Shown here piece by piece: positions 11,849 to 23,181 of a stretch of 64,000 nucleotides of DNA. Position numbers and translations under genes: made by a program. Source of the stretch: Pyrenula massariospora (Eukaryota > Ascomycota > Eurotiomycetes > Pyrenulales > Pyrenulaceae); contig JAGFMI010000011.1 of assembly GCA_021030905.1 (NCBI GenBank), positions 248,001-312,000 on the forward strand. The letters are read 5' to 3'. How positions within the stretch are numbered: position 1 is the first letter of the stretch; every line of letters starts with the position of its first letter. The notes below the pieces were generated by a model that saw nothing but the letters and a program-made list of their open reading frames with translations, did not search any database and had not been told where the DNA came from.

Positions 11849-14808
11849 TTACAGGACAACGGCGACAACTGCCACAACAGCAGCAGCAAGAGAGCCGCAC
11901 CAGACCGTCCATTCACCCAAGACTGTGGCAGCTCCGTTATCATCTGTCTTGACTTGCGGGATTGGCGGTCCACCGGTCTGGTTATATTTTGGCATTGCCC
12001 CCAAGCCAGTGCTGGCTGGGATCCCTGGAATAGTACCGCCAGTGCCTGACATGCCAAAGCTGGTCCCGTCACCGTATAGTCCACTTGTGACTGAGCTGAC
12101 CATTCCAGAGCTGTAATAGCCAGTCCCGGTTGGGGAGTCGGAGCTGGAGCTGCCATCGCCAGTGGCGGAATCGGTGGAAGAATCTATTGGAGACGTTGAG
12201 CCATTGATGACAGTGCTACTTGTGTCTGTATTTGAGGCCGAATCGCTGCTGCTTGTATCTGTAGCGGATGCTGAATCAGTGCTGGAGCTGTCACTTGCGG
12301 TGGCGGAATCGGTAGATGAGTCTATCGGAGAAGTGCTACCATTAATGACGGTGCTGCTCGTGTCTGTGCTGCTCGTGTCTGTGTTCGACGCGGAATCGGT
12401 GCTGGTAGTGTCCGTAGGTGACGTCGAACCAGTGCTAGAGCTATCACTCGCGGTGGCAGAGTCTGTCGACGAATCTATTGGGGAAGTGCTACCATTGATA
12501 ACAGTGCTACTCGTATCCGTATTGGACGCCGAATCAGTACTAGGGGAGTCCGTGCTTGAACTATCCGTACTTGTGGTGGGCTCGGAGGTCGTAGAGTCCG
12601 TGCTTGAGCTGTCAGTACCTGTGGGGCCCTCAGAGGTGGTAGAGTCCGTGCTTGAGCTATCTGTGCTGGTCGGTGTGCTGGAACTCGAGCCGCTATCGTC
12701 AGTGGTACTGGTATCTGTGCTCGAGCTACCACTGTCCGTATTGGATGGAGCACTAGTACTCGAGCCACCGTCGTCGGTAGTGCTCGTGGTATCAGTGCTC
12801 GAATCAGTGGAAGACCCGGTATCGGTGCTGCTTGGTGTTGAATCAGAACTAGAGCTAGAGCTGTCCGTAGAAGAACCATGGCCTGTGTCGGATGTGCTGC
12901 CAGAGTCGCCCGAGGATGTGCTCCCTCCGCCAATAGCACCCTGCGCCGTGACGGTCGTGGTAATTGTTACAGTCACGGCACTGCAGCCAGAGCCCTCTGA
13001 TGAAGTAGGCCCCGCGGTTGTTGAGCTATCTGAGGTGGTAGAACCTGTGTCAGAAGAGCTAGAGGTATCAGTTGGTGCTGAGCTAGACGAATCTGTTGAG
13101 CTTCCTGTATCCGAAGTGCTTCCGGAGTCAGGTGTGCTTGTCGTGGAACTAGAGCTCGAATCTGATGTGCTTCCCGAATCGGGTGTACTGGACGAGTCTG
13201 TCGATGCTGAGTCCGTAGTGCTGGACGAATCTGTAGCCGTACCTGTGTCAGAGGGACTCGTCGTTGAGTCTGTGGAGGACGAGTCAGTTGTGCTCCCCGA
13301 GTCAGAGGCACTTGACGTGTCCGTCGGACCTGTGCTATCAGTAGAACTACTACTGTCAGAAGTTGATCCACCTCCAGGTGCACCAGTTGTGTCTGTCGTA
13401 CTACTGCTCTCGGATGTGGTTCCCCCTCCTGGTGCGCCAGTTGTATCTGTTGCACTGCTGCTGTCGGTCGCGCTGCTACTATCAGATGTAGAACCACCCC
13501 CAGGCGCGCCAGTTGTGTCTGTGGCGCTAGTACTGTCTGTTGAACTGTCACCACCGGATGTCGATCCAGAATCGGAAGCACTCGATGTATCAGTTGGGCC
13601 AGAAGAAGTGTCTGTTGCGCTACTACTATCTGTAGTGCTGCCGCCGTCAGAAGTTGTGCTAGAATCGGTAGCAGAAGTCGTATTAGAAGCTGTGTCTGTC
13701 GAGGTATTGCTGTCCGTAGAGCTGCCACTATCAGATGTTGAACCCGAGTCTGGAGCACTGGTTGTATCGGTTGACCCAGAGCTACTGTCTGTGCCGCTGC
13801 TGCTATCAGTACTACTGCTGCCACTACCGGAAGTCGATCCCGAGTCCGGTGCGCTTGTGGTATCCGTCGAACCTGACGTAGAATCAGTTGTGCTTGACGA
13901 ATCCGTTGTGGATCCGGAATCAGGTGCACTAGTCGTGTCTGTCGGCCCGGTCGAATCAGTAGATGAGGAAGAATTCGAGCTGTCGGTTGAACTCGATTGA
14001 CCGCCCCATGACACGCTGCCGCTTGCTGATGCAGAGGCTGATGCGGATCCTGAGAAAGTCGAAATATATCCGGCATTCGTACCGGAGGGTCCTTGAATCA
14101 CAGTGGTGACACCGTTGTTCACGACAGTGATGCCTCCTGCAGCGGAGCCGGAGGCGCCGTTGATGACCACAGATTCAGATGAGCCTCCTGTAGATCCAGC
14201 TCCTGTTCCCGTAACGGACGCTGAATCAGCACCCGTAGTTGACGTGGAATCTGAGCTGTCTGTGGCACTCGCAGAACCGGTATCACCAGAGTCTGTCGAC
14301 GATCCTCCCGACCAGTAGCCGCTCCCAGATCCTGAATAACCGCTATAAGATCCTGAATAGTCGCTGTAAGATCCTGAATAGCCGCCGGACAGCGCATAGC
14401 CAGATGGCATATACCCGACTGGGCCAGGACCGCCGCTTGAGCCGCTTGCATACTGGCTTGCGTACTGACTTGCCCAGGCTCCGGCGTCGCCATCGATTCC
14501 AGCGCTACCAGACGCTCCGAATGATGCAGAAGCGCTGGCACTCATAGTTTCTGTCACGGTCACGTCTTCTGTGACTGTAGCCGTAGGCCCGCCTCCAACT
14601 GTGCTACGTTAGCTAAGTTTAGCCTATTGGAAGTGATGCACACACGGTTAACATTGATGTCAATATCGCCATCACCATTACCATTCCCCTGCCCGTTACC
14701 GTTGTGGTTTCCTCCAGGGCCCCACCAATCGCCGCTGTGATCATGAGCATCGGATAGGCCGAGCGAGGCCAGTATTAAGAGACCCGCTGTAAACGAAAGA
14801 GATGGCAT
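11849..14808 (-). CDS. Ser/Thr-rich repetitive GPI-anchored cell-wall protein
   Basis: Two exons are inferred on the minus strand: 14808-14646 and 14598-11849 (970 aa). They are joined by a 47-nt intron (GTGTGT donor, GCTAAC branch, CACAG acceptor). The N-terminus is a signal peptide (MPSLSFTAGLLILASLGLSDA) followed by a Gly/Asn-rich linker. Most of the protein is Ser/Thr/Asp-rich low complexity (DSSST, TDTTSAPDSGST), with three near-identical copies of a ~28-residue unit around VINGSTSPIDSSTDSAT close to the C-terminus. The last ~20 residues form a hydrophobic tail (SLAAAVVAVVAVVL) fitting GPI attachment. The role is probably a heavily O-glycosylated wall or adhesion protein. No ligand-binding domain is visible. 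The intron donor is unusual, so the exact junction is less certain than the gene. Confidence 0.85.
12160..12500 (-). repeat. Intragenic tandem repeats, three copies of a ~28-residue unit
   Basis: Within the GPI-protein gene the block encoding VINGSTSPIDSSTDSAT occurs three times, spaced by DSSSTDSAS/NTDTSST stretches. Nucleotide copies differ mainly at third codon positions. Such in-frame repeats in fungal wall proteins commonly vary in copy number between strains. Confidence 0.8.
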
Positions 14809-16837
14809 GTTTGAAAGAGTGACGAAACAAGCCAAGTGTGAAATGGAAAACACAGAAGAGAAGCTTGGCAAGAACGGTTTGAAAGGGCGGCGTAGATATT
14901 TATCAATGCGATTGCCCTGCAACGCAATGCCAACAAGGTGCTCAACACAGCTCGAAAAGGAATCTTGCACTGCATGTTGGGCAAGTGGAGGGAGCGAGCA
15001 GGAGAGTGTATACACCGATCAGCCAAGATAGTCACCTACAAGAGGAGCCAAGCCTCGAATGTTGGGTTCATTGCCTTGGAAGATAGATATCGTAAAGAGA
15101 ACATAGGTACGCCGCAAGCTGAATCTTAATGGTGGAGCACAAATCGTGACAAACGGAGCAGAACGGCGTAAACGGATGTTGTGAAGATGTGCCGGCCAAG
15201 ACCCGACACGGGGGTGGGGGCAGCGAGCAACAACAACAGCACCGCCGCCAACCAGCCTGTGGTGTTTGGTCCTCCGATTCATCTGGGCAGTTGTGGTTTG
15301 TCAGATATGTACTCAGACAGCGGTCTGAGATGCCCATATTATAAGCCTGCTGACAGCCATTGCTGCACAAGGTGAGGATGTTTCCATCAACTGGCCCAAG
15401 GCAAGATGGATCCAGTATTGTAAGCAGTTGCCATTGCTGCCAGAAATACACGCTTTGCCGACAAGTTCCTTCACCATAAGCGCACGTGTTCACCGATCGC
15501 CGAAGGCAAATGCAGCATACTTTGAAGGCTGGTGAAAGTTGAGTGCGCGGCGGAACGAGGACCAACAGAGGACATGGTCGCCTAACCTGAGTTGGTCTCC
15601 CACGGTATCCCAAAGCGAGAATATTTTTACAGAGGAGGTTTTTACGTCGTACATTATGTAAGTTGTAGTAAAGATGAGAAGAGCACAATCAAATAGCGAG
15701 AAGAAAGGTGAAGTTGGTCGTGGCCGTGGTACTTGTCAAGAACTTATAGGACGGAGCACTACGCGTGGTAAATTGATTCGAGGATTGGGGGTTCCAGATC
15801 GCCCGACGTACCCGAGCCGCAAACGAGGAAAGCACGCGCGCCGGCGGTGGGACCGCTTTTATCGTTTTGCTTGCTGGTATCCAGTCAGAGTCCAAGCCGT
15901 GATCGTCTTTTCCACTTTGCCTTTTTTTTTTCTCGCCGACGAGACTGGCAAACTGCACACTTTGATCATTTGCGCGATCATCTGGTTCCCATCGTGGACC
16001 ACACCATCGTCGATGCCTATCGATAGGCAACCCCAACGCCCCTCCGTGCTGCCGGTGGGAGCAGGCATACCTTCTTTGCCTCCGCTATCGTCGAATGATG
16101 TCAAGATGCGCGTGCTTTCCGTGCGACTCGAAGAGTTTCATCGCTCTACGGTCCCACGGTTCTTTCCTCTTCCGCACACGGTAAGAGCATCCCATAGGCG
16201 CTTCTCGGGGCACGTGTCGAGAGGGCTGGTCTCTGGATCGCGCGCGAGTCGTGCCTTCTTCTATCTCACCTCAGCCTGTCTGGTGCCTCCCCTTCCGGCT
16301 ATTTGACGCCAGAGAAGGTGCATTTCCTCTTTGAGACTCATGACGGCCGCCATCCCCAAAATCCCCAACGTCTACCTCGATTGAGAGAGGCTATCCTCCA
16401 ATCTCACTGCTCTCTTTGCTCAGCGTTACATCCCTTCCCCCAGTCCAAGACCCCACGCTTCCCGTCCCACGTGCTAGATACCCTAGCACCACTTAAACTA
16501 TCATCATCCTCAACGCCTCCCCCCCCCAAATTACTTTCCCTAGCCTTGCCTTATCTCGCGCTTCATTTGAGTTTTCACCTATTGCATTGTTATCCTTTGC
16601 CTTGTTCCCCAGTCTCCTTTCGCTTGCCGGCGGTACCAGAAAATTGATCCCACGGTACCAACGACATGGATCGCAAGACCCTTAGTACCTCCGATAGTGC
16701 ATCCCAAATTGATTTATACATTCCCGTCCCTCGCCCAGCGGCATCCTCTTTCATTCCTCTATTATGACGAGCTCTGACATTGTCGACTTGAACTCCGAAG
16801 CGGTAGAATCTGAAGCCATCGTGACATACTCGCGAGT
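14809..16837. other. Divergent intergenic region between GPI-protein and kinase genes
   Basis: The left ~200 bases are the leader of the leftward GPI-protein gene. The right ~500 bases are CT-rich with C9 and T9 runs and CACGTG-containing sites near 16210 and 16470, a likely promoter and leader for the kinase gene at 16838. A possible Cys-rich minus-strand frame at 15068-15688 is listed separately. Other open frames in this stretch lack support. Confidence 0.5.
15068..15688 (-). CDS. Possible Cys-rich hypothetical protein (weak)
   Basis: This is an open frame of 206 codons with an unusual number of cysteines, including the segment DPSCLGPVDGNILTLCSNGC and a later CLSTYLTNHNC. Those parts look protein-like and could be an exon of a small secreted protein, but the first ATG, a signal peptide and introns could not be fixed. 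The final part has a CCCCC run from a CT repeat, which looks non-coding. I do not recognise a family. It may be a chance frame. Confidence 0.25.
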   Translation of the reverse strand: MCSSHLYYNLHNVRRKNLLCKNILALGYRGRPTQVRRPCPLLVLVPPRTQLSPAFKVCCICLRRSVNTCAYGEGTCRQSVYFWQQWQLLTILDPSCLGPVDGNILTLCSNGCQQAYNMGISDRCLSTYLTNHNCPDESEDQTPQAGWRRCCCCCSLPPPPCRVLAGTSSQHPFTPFCSVCHDLCSTIKIQLAAYLCSLYDIYLPRQ

Positions 16838-18073
16838 ATGGAGGAAACCTCGAACCGATACGAGCCACAGCCCAGACCCATCACATCAGATCGCACCGCA
16901 AGCTCTCCTCCATCAACGCCGGAATCGGGGGGGCAGGGCCTGGCAATCCTCGGTTTGCGGACATTGCCTGCGTCGAGGAATGCTGTTCCCCTAACCCCAC
17001 CAATATCGCCAATCTTTAGCCAAGATCACACTCGTCGATCGAGCGAGCATAGCTTAGAAACTGCCCCTCAAACACCTGGCGGACTTCTCACATATCCTTA
17101 CAGCATATCATTATGCCCAGACGCCTCAGGCCGGCCCATCGAATATGGCAGAGGAGTTTGGAGCACTGTTTGCAAGGCTACATCTCAACAGGCCACGAAC
17201 GAGAAAACAATATTTACAACTCCTCCCGGTTCTCCACAGTCTACTCCCCTTATAGTGGCAGTCAAGACTCCTTCAGGACGTGCCGCCAACACAGTTCTTC
17301 AACACGAGGCCCGCATCCTTACCTATCTACACCGGCTAGGTTCGACCGCCCACCTATACATAGTGCCCTTCCACGGCTTCGTGGAGACCTCATCATCGCT
17401 TGTCATGACGGCTATCCCGCTCACGTTGGCTTCCTACCTGACGTCTCACTCCGCTTCACCAGACCCCGACCTTCACCATACCGATCCGATATTGGGCGCA
17501 CCTCGCACCTGGCTTGCTCTAGCCCACCATTTGATCTCCGCTCTGAATTGGCTCCACAACACCGCCGAAACATTCCACGGCGACATCAAGCCCCAAAATA
17601 TTCTCCTCCAATCCTCTACCGACACCGCTTCTCCGTTCCCCTTCAAGCCCCTCCTCGTAGACTTTTCATCCTCGCACCACCACGGCATACCCTCCGCCAG
17701 CGGCGCCTTCTCAGCCGTCACGCGGGAGTACACCGCCCCCGAACTTCTCTGCTCTGCCGTGCTCCAAGACCCCAACACAGTCCCCACTCCCGAGGGCGAT
17801 GTCTTCTCTCTCGGCGTCACGCTCCTCGCTGCTGCGACGGGAAACGTCGGCATTTACTCGGGTCCGTTTTACGTCAAGAATGCGAGAGCCACGCAGGGCT
17901 GGGAGGTGATCCATTCCATGCGGAATGAGGAGGGCGGGTTGCGGATTCCGAGGGGTGGGGTCGTCGAGATGTGTGTCGCGCCGGCGGTGAGGAAGGTGGA
18001 TAAGGGTAGGATCGACGCTCGAGCTTGGAAAGAGATGGTTGAAGAGGTGATGGAGCGTGATACAGCGATCTGA
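16838..18073 (+). CDS. Atypical protein kinase-like protein
   Basis: A single exon of 411 aa. After a ~80-residue Ser/Pro-rich N-terminus comes a kinase fold: glycine loop YGRGVWSTV at 103-111, VAVK with the ATP-binding Lys143, Glu157 in HEARIL, catalytic loop HGDIKPQN at 247-254, metal-binding loop DFS at 275-277, APEL at 300-303 and GDVFSLG around Asp321. Two signatures depart from the norm: HGD in place of HRD and DFS in place of DFG. The C-terminal lobe is short. The Lys, Glu and both Asp residues needed for catalysis remain, so activity is plausible but unproven. Fungal kinases of this degenerate type are frequent, and I cannot assign a subfamily. The start chosen is the first ATG of the long frame. 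Confidence 0.8.
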   Translation: MEETSNRYEPQPRPITSDRTASSPPSTPESGGQGLAILGLRTLPASRNAVPLTPPISPIFSQDHTRRSSEHSLETAPQTPGGLLTYPYSISLCPDASGRPIEYGRGVWSTVCKATSQQATNEKTIFTTPPGSPQSTPLIVAVKTPSGRAANTVLQHEARILTYLHRLGSTAHLYIVPFHGFVETSSSLVMTAIPLTLASYLTSHSASPDPDLHHTDPILGAPRTWLALAHHLISALNWLHNTAETFHGDIKPQNILLQSSTDTASPFPFKPLLVDFSSSHHHGIPSASGAFSAVTREYTAPELLCSAVLQDPNTVPTPEGDVFSLGVTLLAAATGNVGIYSGPFYVKNARATQGWEVIHSMRNEEGGLRIPRGGVVEMCVAPAVRKVDKGRIDARAWKEMVEEVMERDTAI

Positions 18074-18790
18074 ACGTGCTGATCGTTGACGATGTTACGA
18101 GATTCAGACGATAAATTTCTTTTCGGTTGCATATCCTGGTTTTTATTTGCATTGCGAGAATACCCCCATTCGTTCCTGGGCTTTGGATAGAGAAAGTCTG
18201 CAAAGCTCGGAAAGGCTAGCGGTACGGCATTCGTTTCTCTGGCTGTGTTTGGTTTATGGATCTGAAGATTGGAAGATATTATCATAGGTACCTATCTGGT
18301 TGAGATTTGAAGAAAAAGATGGATTACGTGCAAGATATTTAAAATCGATAGGCATTTCGGCCGGAAAGACTTGTGGAGCCTATGTATGTACATGTTATAT
18401 ATATTAAAACTGCTACGTTGCGACTTCGCATGTACATGAAAGTTCTTTTCTCCCCATAAAAACCCTTTTCCCATCATTTTGTCTTGTTTGTTCAAAGACT
18501 ACGGAGTGGTGGGTCTCTGGGTGCCGAAGAGACGCGTATTCGATGACTTCCGCGCGGCCATTGAGTGTCTTTGACGCAGAGGTCTGGGCCTTGGTGGATG
18601 GTAGTTGCCGACACTGGTCGGAAGCTGTACTGTCCATCTTGTTTCTCTGGAACTCCCTAGGCGTCTTCAATCCCGGTGGTTTCGGAGGTACCCTTTTGAC
18701 CAAGTCCCCGACTGAGAGACTCCTCTTCATTCAAATCTCGTAGCTCACGTCTCGGATCCAAGTAGAATCCAGCTGGAGTATGCACAAATC
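18074..18790. other. Intergenic region between convergent genes
   Basis: The kinase gene ends at 18073 and the next gene on the minus strand ends at 18791, so this stretch holds two 3' flanks. AT-rich words such as ATATATATTAAAA near 18395 could be polyadenylation-region sequence. No coding region is supported. Confidence 0.5.
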
Positions 18791-19476
18791 TCACCCAACC
18801 TGACCCATACCCCTCGCCTCCCTCTCCTCTTCACTTAAGCTCAATAATGCTTGCTCTTCCAACTTTAACCTCTCCACCAACTTCCCCCTCAAGAACTCGC
18901 TCAACCCAAGAATCCCATCCCGCGTCACAATCCGATACGTCCCGCTGGCCTGATAATTCCCGTCCGGCCCCACAAACCTCCCCTCCCCGTCCACCTCCAC
19001 GCTGCCAAAGATGTCCTCCGGCTCCGCGATCCGGCCGTAGTCCGGCGGATGGCGGAGGTCAGAGACGTGGATCCATCCGCCGCGTCCCGCGCCGGACTGG
19101 GAGGCCATGGCGATGGCTTGGGATTGGACGGCAGGGTCTTGGGTGGCGGAGACGGAGAGGGTGGATTGGAGGATGGGGAGGAAGTGGTGGTTTTCGGTGA
19201 AGGACTCTGGGGTTGGGGGGATTTTGGGGGTGGTGCCGAGGGAGAGAGAGGGGGTGGGTGGGGTGGTGGGGAGGAGGGAGAGGGTGTTTGTGCCGGGGTG
19301 GGGGTGGGAGGGGTGGATATACTGGCGTAGCCGTGAGTTGAGAGAGTTAGATAAAGAGGGTGGTGGGTGCTTACTATGTGAGGGTTTGACTGGAGGGTTG
19401 AGAGGGATCGTTGGAATTTGAAGGTGGATTGGCGGGTTGCTCGAGCAGCTACCCTTCTAAAGGTTGTTAGGAGCAT
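18791..19476 (-). CDS. Conserved fungal mitochondrial protein of unknown function
   Basis: Exons are 19476-19375 and 19321-18791 on the minus strand (210 aa). The 53-nt intron has a GTAAGC donor and a CGCCAG acceptor. The joined frame reads NPHI-YIHP. The first ~27 residues are rich in Arg, Thr and Phe with no acids (MLLTTFRRVAARATRQSTF), typical of a mitochondrial presequence. A Pro/Ser-rich stretch is followed by the conserved-looking C-terminal half with HVSDLRHPPDYGRI, PEDIFGSVEVDG and TYRIVTRDGILGLSEF. I recall this C-terminal pattern from uncharacterised ascomycete proteins but know of no function. The gene is divergently arranged with MED1 (441 bp between starts). Confidence 0.8.
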
Positions 19477-19917
19477 CTTGAGGCCTGAGCGGACATAGAT
19501 CCAATTAAGGACTACAGCAGGCTGATGAGGGAGAAGAACGTATATACGAAAGTCCCTGCGGGGAAGGAGACTGCTATTGAAGGCAATTTCAAAGACAATC
19601 GAAAAAAAGTGAACTTCCGCCGAGGCATACTGACGTCGATTTTCTTAAGCTACACTTCCAGGGGTGGGAGGTTATCCGATTCTGGGGATCTCCACAGGCG
19701 CGCGGCGCGCGTTTAGCTGGAGATCCACCTTGAAAGCTCTCTTAATTGTAGAGCAAAGACACTATGACTTATCACCGCAAGGGAGAAATCTTCGACATAC
19801 GTTCTGAGATCATCTGAAATCTCAGATATTCCGATTCAAAACATGACATGCCCGTTTAGATTCTCAGCGATCGTCGAACAAGCCGCCGTCAAGCTCTAGG
19901 GAGCACCGAATTTTAAG
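19477..19917. other. Divergent promoter region (mitochondrial protein / MED1)
   Basis: These are 441 bases between two start codons facing away from each other. The GC-rich palindromic words GGCGCGCGGCGCGCG occur near 19700. No other feature is recognised. Confidence 0.5.
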
Positions 19918-22075
19918 ATGGCGACTCCTGCCAGATATCAGGGCTCGACACCCAAGTCGGCCCTCGTCGCCACTCCCCAGAATGCGATGTCTTCGCCTTT
20001 TCCTGTCCATTCTGCGGCGAAAGGCCTTGCCGGCAAATCACCAGCCATGAAGACGCCTTCGACCATTGGCCATAGCCACCAACACAATCTCAGCACGTCT
20101 TCGCATCCATCCTCAACTCCTCTGGCTGCTCTTTTGGCTGGTGATGAAGCTATGGCTTTTAATTCACCCTCCACTGCAGCGGCAATAGCCCAGCTAGGTG
20201 GTCGAGGACTCACACCTCTGGGAGCCCATGACGGCCTCGGGATTACGGGAGATGGACTGGCCATGAAGGAGCATGTATTATCGACCACGAGGAATGCAGA
20301 GGAAGAATGGCTGCAACGTCTGAGGAAAGCGATTGAAGATCTACAGCCACGTGTGATTGGACGTGGTGTTTGTCGTGAAGGTGTTGAGAATATTGCTCAG
20401 CTTGCGGGCTTTCAACCGCTCTGGCAAGACAACGTATTGACCATTGCAGGAGATCATCTGGTTGACTTGGAAATTGAATTCGAGACAGAGCACCCTGATA
20501 CCGTTAGAGATGTTTCCCTCAAGACGGGGCAGTCAAGCGCAAATGAAGCTGCCTCAAGGGTTATCAAAGAGAATCTCGTGCAATCGGCAGATGATCAGCT
20601 AAAGTCTCCCTGGAAGAGTCTGGAGGCCTTTTCGCGCAATCTAGAGCGCTTGGGTGCCCTTGACCGACTCAGCCAAGAAATCAATTGTTTTAAAGCTTTG
20701 GATGGCCTTTATGAAAGCTTTCAAAAGATCTGGAATGAAACGAAGAAGCGTAGGTCTGATGTGACAGACCCACGATTGTTGTCGTCAGGCCCTATTGGCC
20801 GACCATTCATGCACAAGTGTAACAATATTGGTCTTGGGCTAGACTACTGGGAGGAGAAGAGCCGACTGAGAGAGGTGAAAGAGGCGCCCATCAGTGGCAC
20901 TATAGATAACAGCACAGGCTTATCACCACACGACTCGCAATCGTGGACGGCTAGAGTTGAATGCGAAGCTGGGTACCCCTCTATTCACATATCTGACTCC
21001 TGGATCTCCGAAGAAATACTTGCTTCAAATAACAGTGATCCAGACTCGCCTGAAATACAAGATTTGCACCCTGCTTGGCTCGACGAACCACCACTAGATG
21101 CAGACTCGATGGTCGTTGACGAGCAAAGTAAGATACCAAAGTCTCCAAATGTTCGGTTTGTTTTCAAGCTAGAACCTCCCGTTCGAATACCGGGGACAGT
21201 TGCAGCGACCATGTTTGAACAAGCACCAACTCTGTGGCAGCAACGGCCCCCCGAATCCTATGAATCCCTCGTCCAGGAGTCTTTTAAAGCAGCCACAAGC
21301 TTAGAGCCAGTTTCCCCTTCTTCAATGGAGCCTCCAAAAACACCAGTCTCATGGACGAAAGAGGTACCTTTTTCAGGAGACGATGGCACTATGCAGACCA
21401 GGATCTATGAATGCCGTCTGAGGTCTGAGCAGACCATGAATTGTTACTCCGTGGATGAGATCCCTTTTGGCCACCCAAGACAAGTGCTTGTACATCTACC
21501 GGTAAGCAAAAAGTTGATGGCTGATCGTCGCAACTTTACTGAAAGTACATTAGGTATTCCGCCAGTACGCTCGCCTATGGACCTTGGTCCGGAGTATCAC
21601 GGACAAGCCACTATATACAAAGAGGCAACTACAACGTGCATCTCAAAATCCCTCACTACGTGGCTTGCTTGCTAAACCAAACGGCTTCCGCAAAAGCAAT
21701 CGAACTGGGTCGTCTTATGCGAAACTAGACGCATTGCTCAACGGACACACCGAACAACAAAGCAAGTCCCCTGCCTCCGAGATAGGCGTATCAGCTCAGA
21801 CGATTGACATTTCTCTCCGGCTCTCCGGATCGACCCATCAGAATCCTTGCATTGATATGTACTTCACTCCCGTGCAGCTTTCATCCCTGAGCAGGCACGC
21901 GAAATCAAGCTGCATTGCAGTCGAGATACTTGCCAATGGAGAGCTAACCATTCCCGTGGTACAGAACTTAGCGTCACTGGAATCGGGAATGGCGCGAAAC
22001 AAGATGCGTGGTATATTAGATCTCAGTGAAGACCTGACAGTATTATTGGCGTGGGTGTTGCAGCACGTGCCGTGA
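19918..22075 (+). CDS. MED1: Mediator complex subunit 1
   Basis: Exons are 19918-21501 and 21554-22075 (701 aa). The 52-nt intron (GTAAGC...TTAG) joins HLP to VFRQYARLWTL in frame. The first ~110 residues are Ser/Thr/Pro-rich and disordered (ATPARYQGSTPKS). The remainder fits the fungal Med1 domain, with EEEWLQRLRKAIEDLQPRVIG, GVCREGVENIAQLAGF and a C-terminal strand- and helix-rich part. Med1 belongs to the Mediator middle module, which links transcription factors to RNA polymerase II. Length and order match ascomycete Med1 proteins as I remember them. The ATG at 19918 directly follows a TTTTAAG leader. Confidence 0.85.
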
Positions 22076-23181
22076 GAACAGAGCTACTGCCCACATGGCC
22101 GCTTGTGACTTCTCCTTCAGGTTGTGACACACCCCCACTAGACTTGACTCGCAGCTACCGAAGCCATATGAGGTTCCCAAAGACGTGTTTAGCCCATGCA
22201 AGATACCATGCACTAACATAGGCCGTGCATTGTGCAACGACGTAGCTTCAACGTGCTCTGCGCAACTCCAATTCTCCGCCTTGCTAGCGCGACAGCCTCG
22301 CTGACCTCTTCCCAGTTATTACAGCGTCTCGAGAAGAAGATTACTTCTTGAAGATCGTCATGTGGCATGAAAAGATTGCCCTCCAGATGATAGACTTTTC
22401 GTCAGACTCCCCACCGCTAAAAGATAGGGTAATAGTACTGGATATCAAATCGCAGCCTTCTGGGGTCACACAAGGCTAAGTCGGCAATTGAAGCTTTCGG
22501 GTTACCTGATCAGGCAATCCGAAAGCCTAGGTCTGGCCTCCAAGGCCAATCCACAATCTTGGACATCGCTATTCGTTGCATCATTCATCAGGCGCGGCAT
22601 GGCGGATGAGAAACTTACGCAAGGCAAATTGCATGTGGAAAGTCTGCCGTCCTCTCGAAAGACTAGAAACATGATAAGTTCTTGTGGTTGGCGAGGGATA
22701 GCGCAGCCCAGAAGCACAAATGACGTTGGAAAAGAGGAGGCGAGACGCGGACAACTTCCACCCGCCTTCTCCACACTTCTGGGGAGCTCTGGCAATTGTG
22801 TTTCTACCAGCCCTTGGCTCGTGGTTACACAAGGTGGAGATAAAGGATGATGTAGTCCCGCCGTTCCTTCTGCAGAGCCCGATAGCCCTGTATGGTATTC
22901 TTCTACCCTAGGCACATAATACCCGGGTTCACCAGAACGGGGTTGGTAATGTCCTGGCCATCCTATAGCTCGCTTCTTAAAAGAACTCCCTACCCTTGAG
23001 CTTCAATCCTTTCTTTGATCAGACACAGGCAAGTAGATTACTCAGGGCTATTGAGATCTTCAATGCCCTCCTTGATGTCTTGAAAGTGAAGACTACTTGC
23101 TCGTTTTCCTACTTTGACCTGTTCTGCTTTTCAATCAATACTTTGCCGCCTTTGCTAGATTGACAGCTATCAATATCCATC
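22076..23181. other. 1.1-kb intergenic region upstream of sugar transporter
   Basis: No gene is supported. Overlapping open frames of 80-137 codons at 22488-22915 on both strands have no recognisable content. The last ~200 bases are CT-rich and are the likely leader of the transporter. Confidence 0.5.

Noticed and set aside
12162-14000. 612-codon open frame on the + strand, antisense to the GPI-protein gene
   Set aside because: It mirrors the Ser/Thr/Asp codon periodicity of the real gene, giving a Val/Leu/Glu/Ser low-complexity product. The minus strand has signal peptide, repeats and GPI tail.
15674-16306. 210-codon + strand frame before the kinase gene
   Set aside because: It runs through poly-T and CT-rich promoter DNA with no protein-like pattern, and the kinase frame downstream is different.
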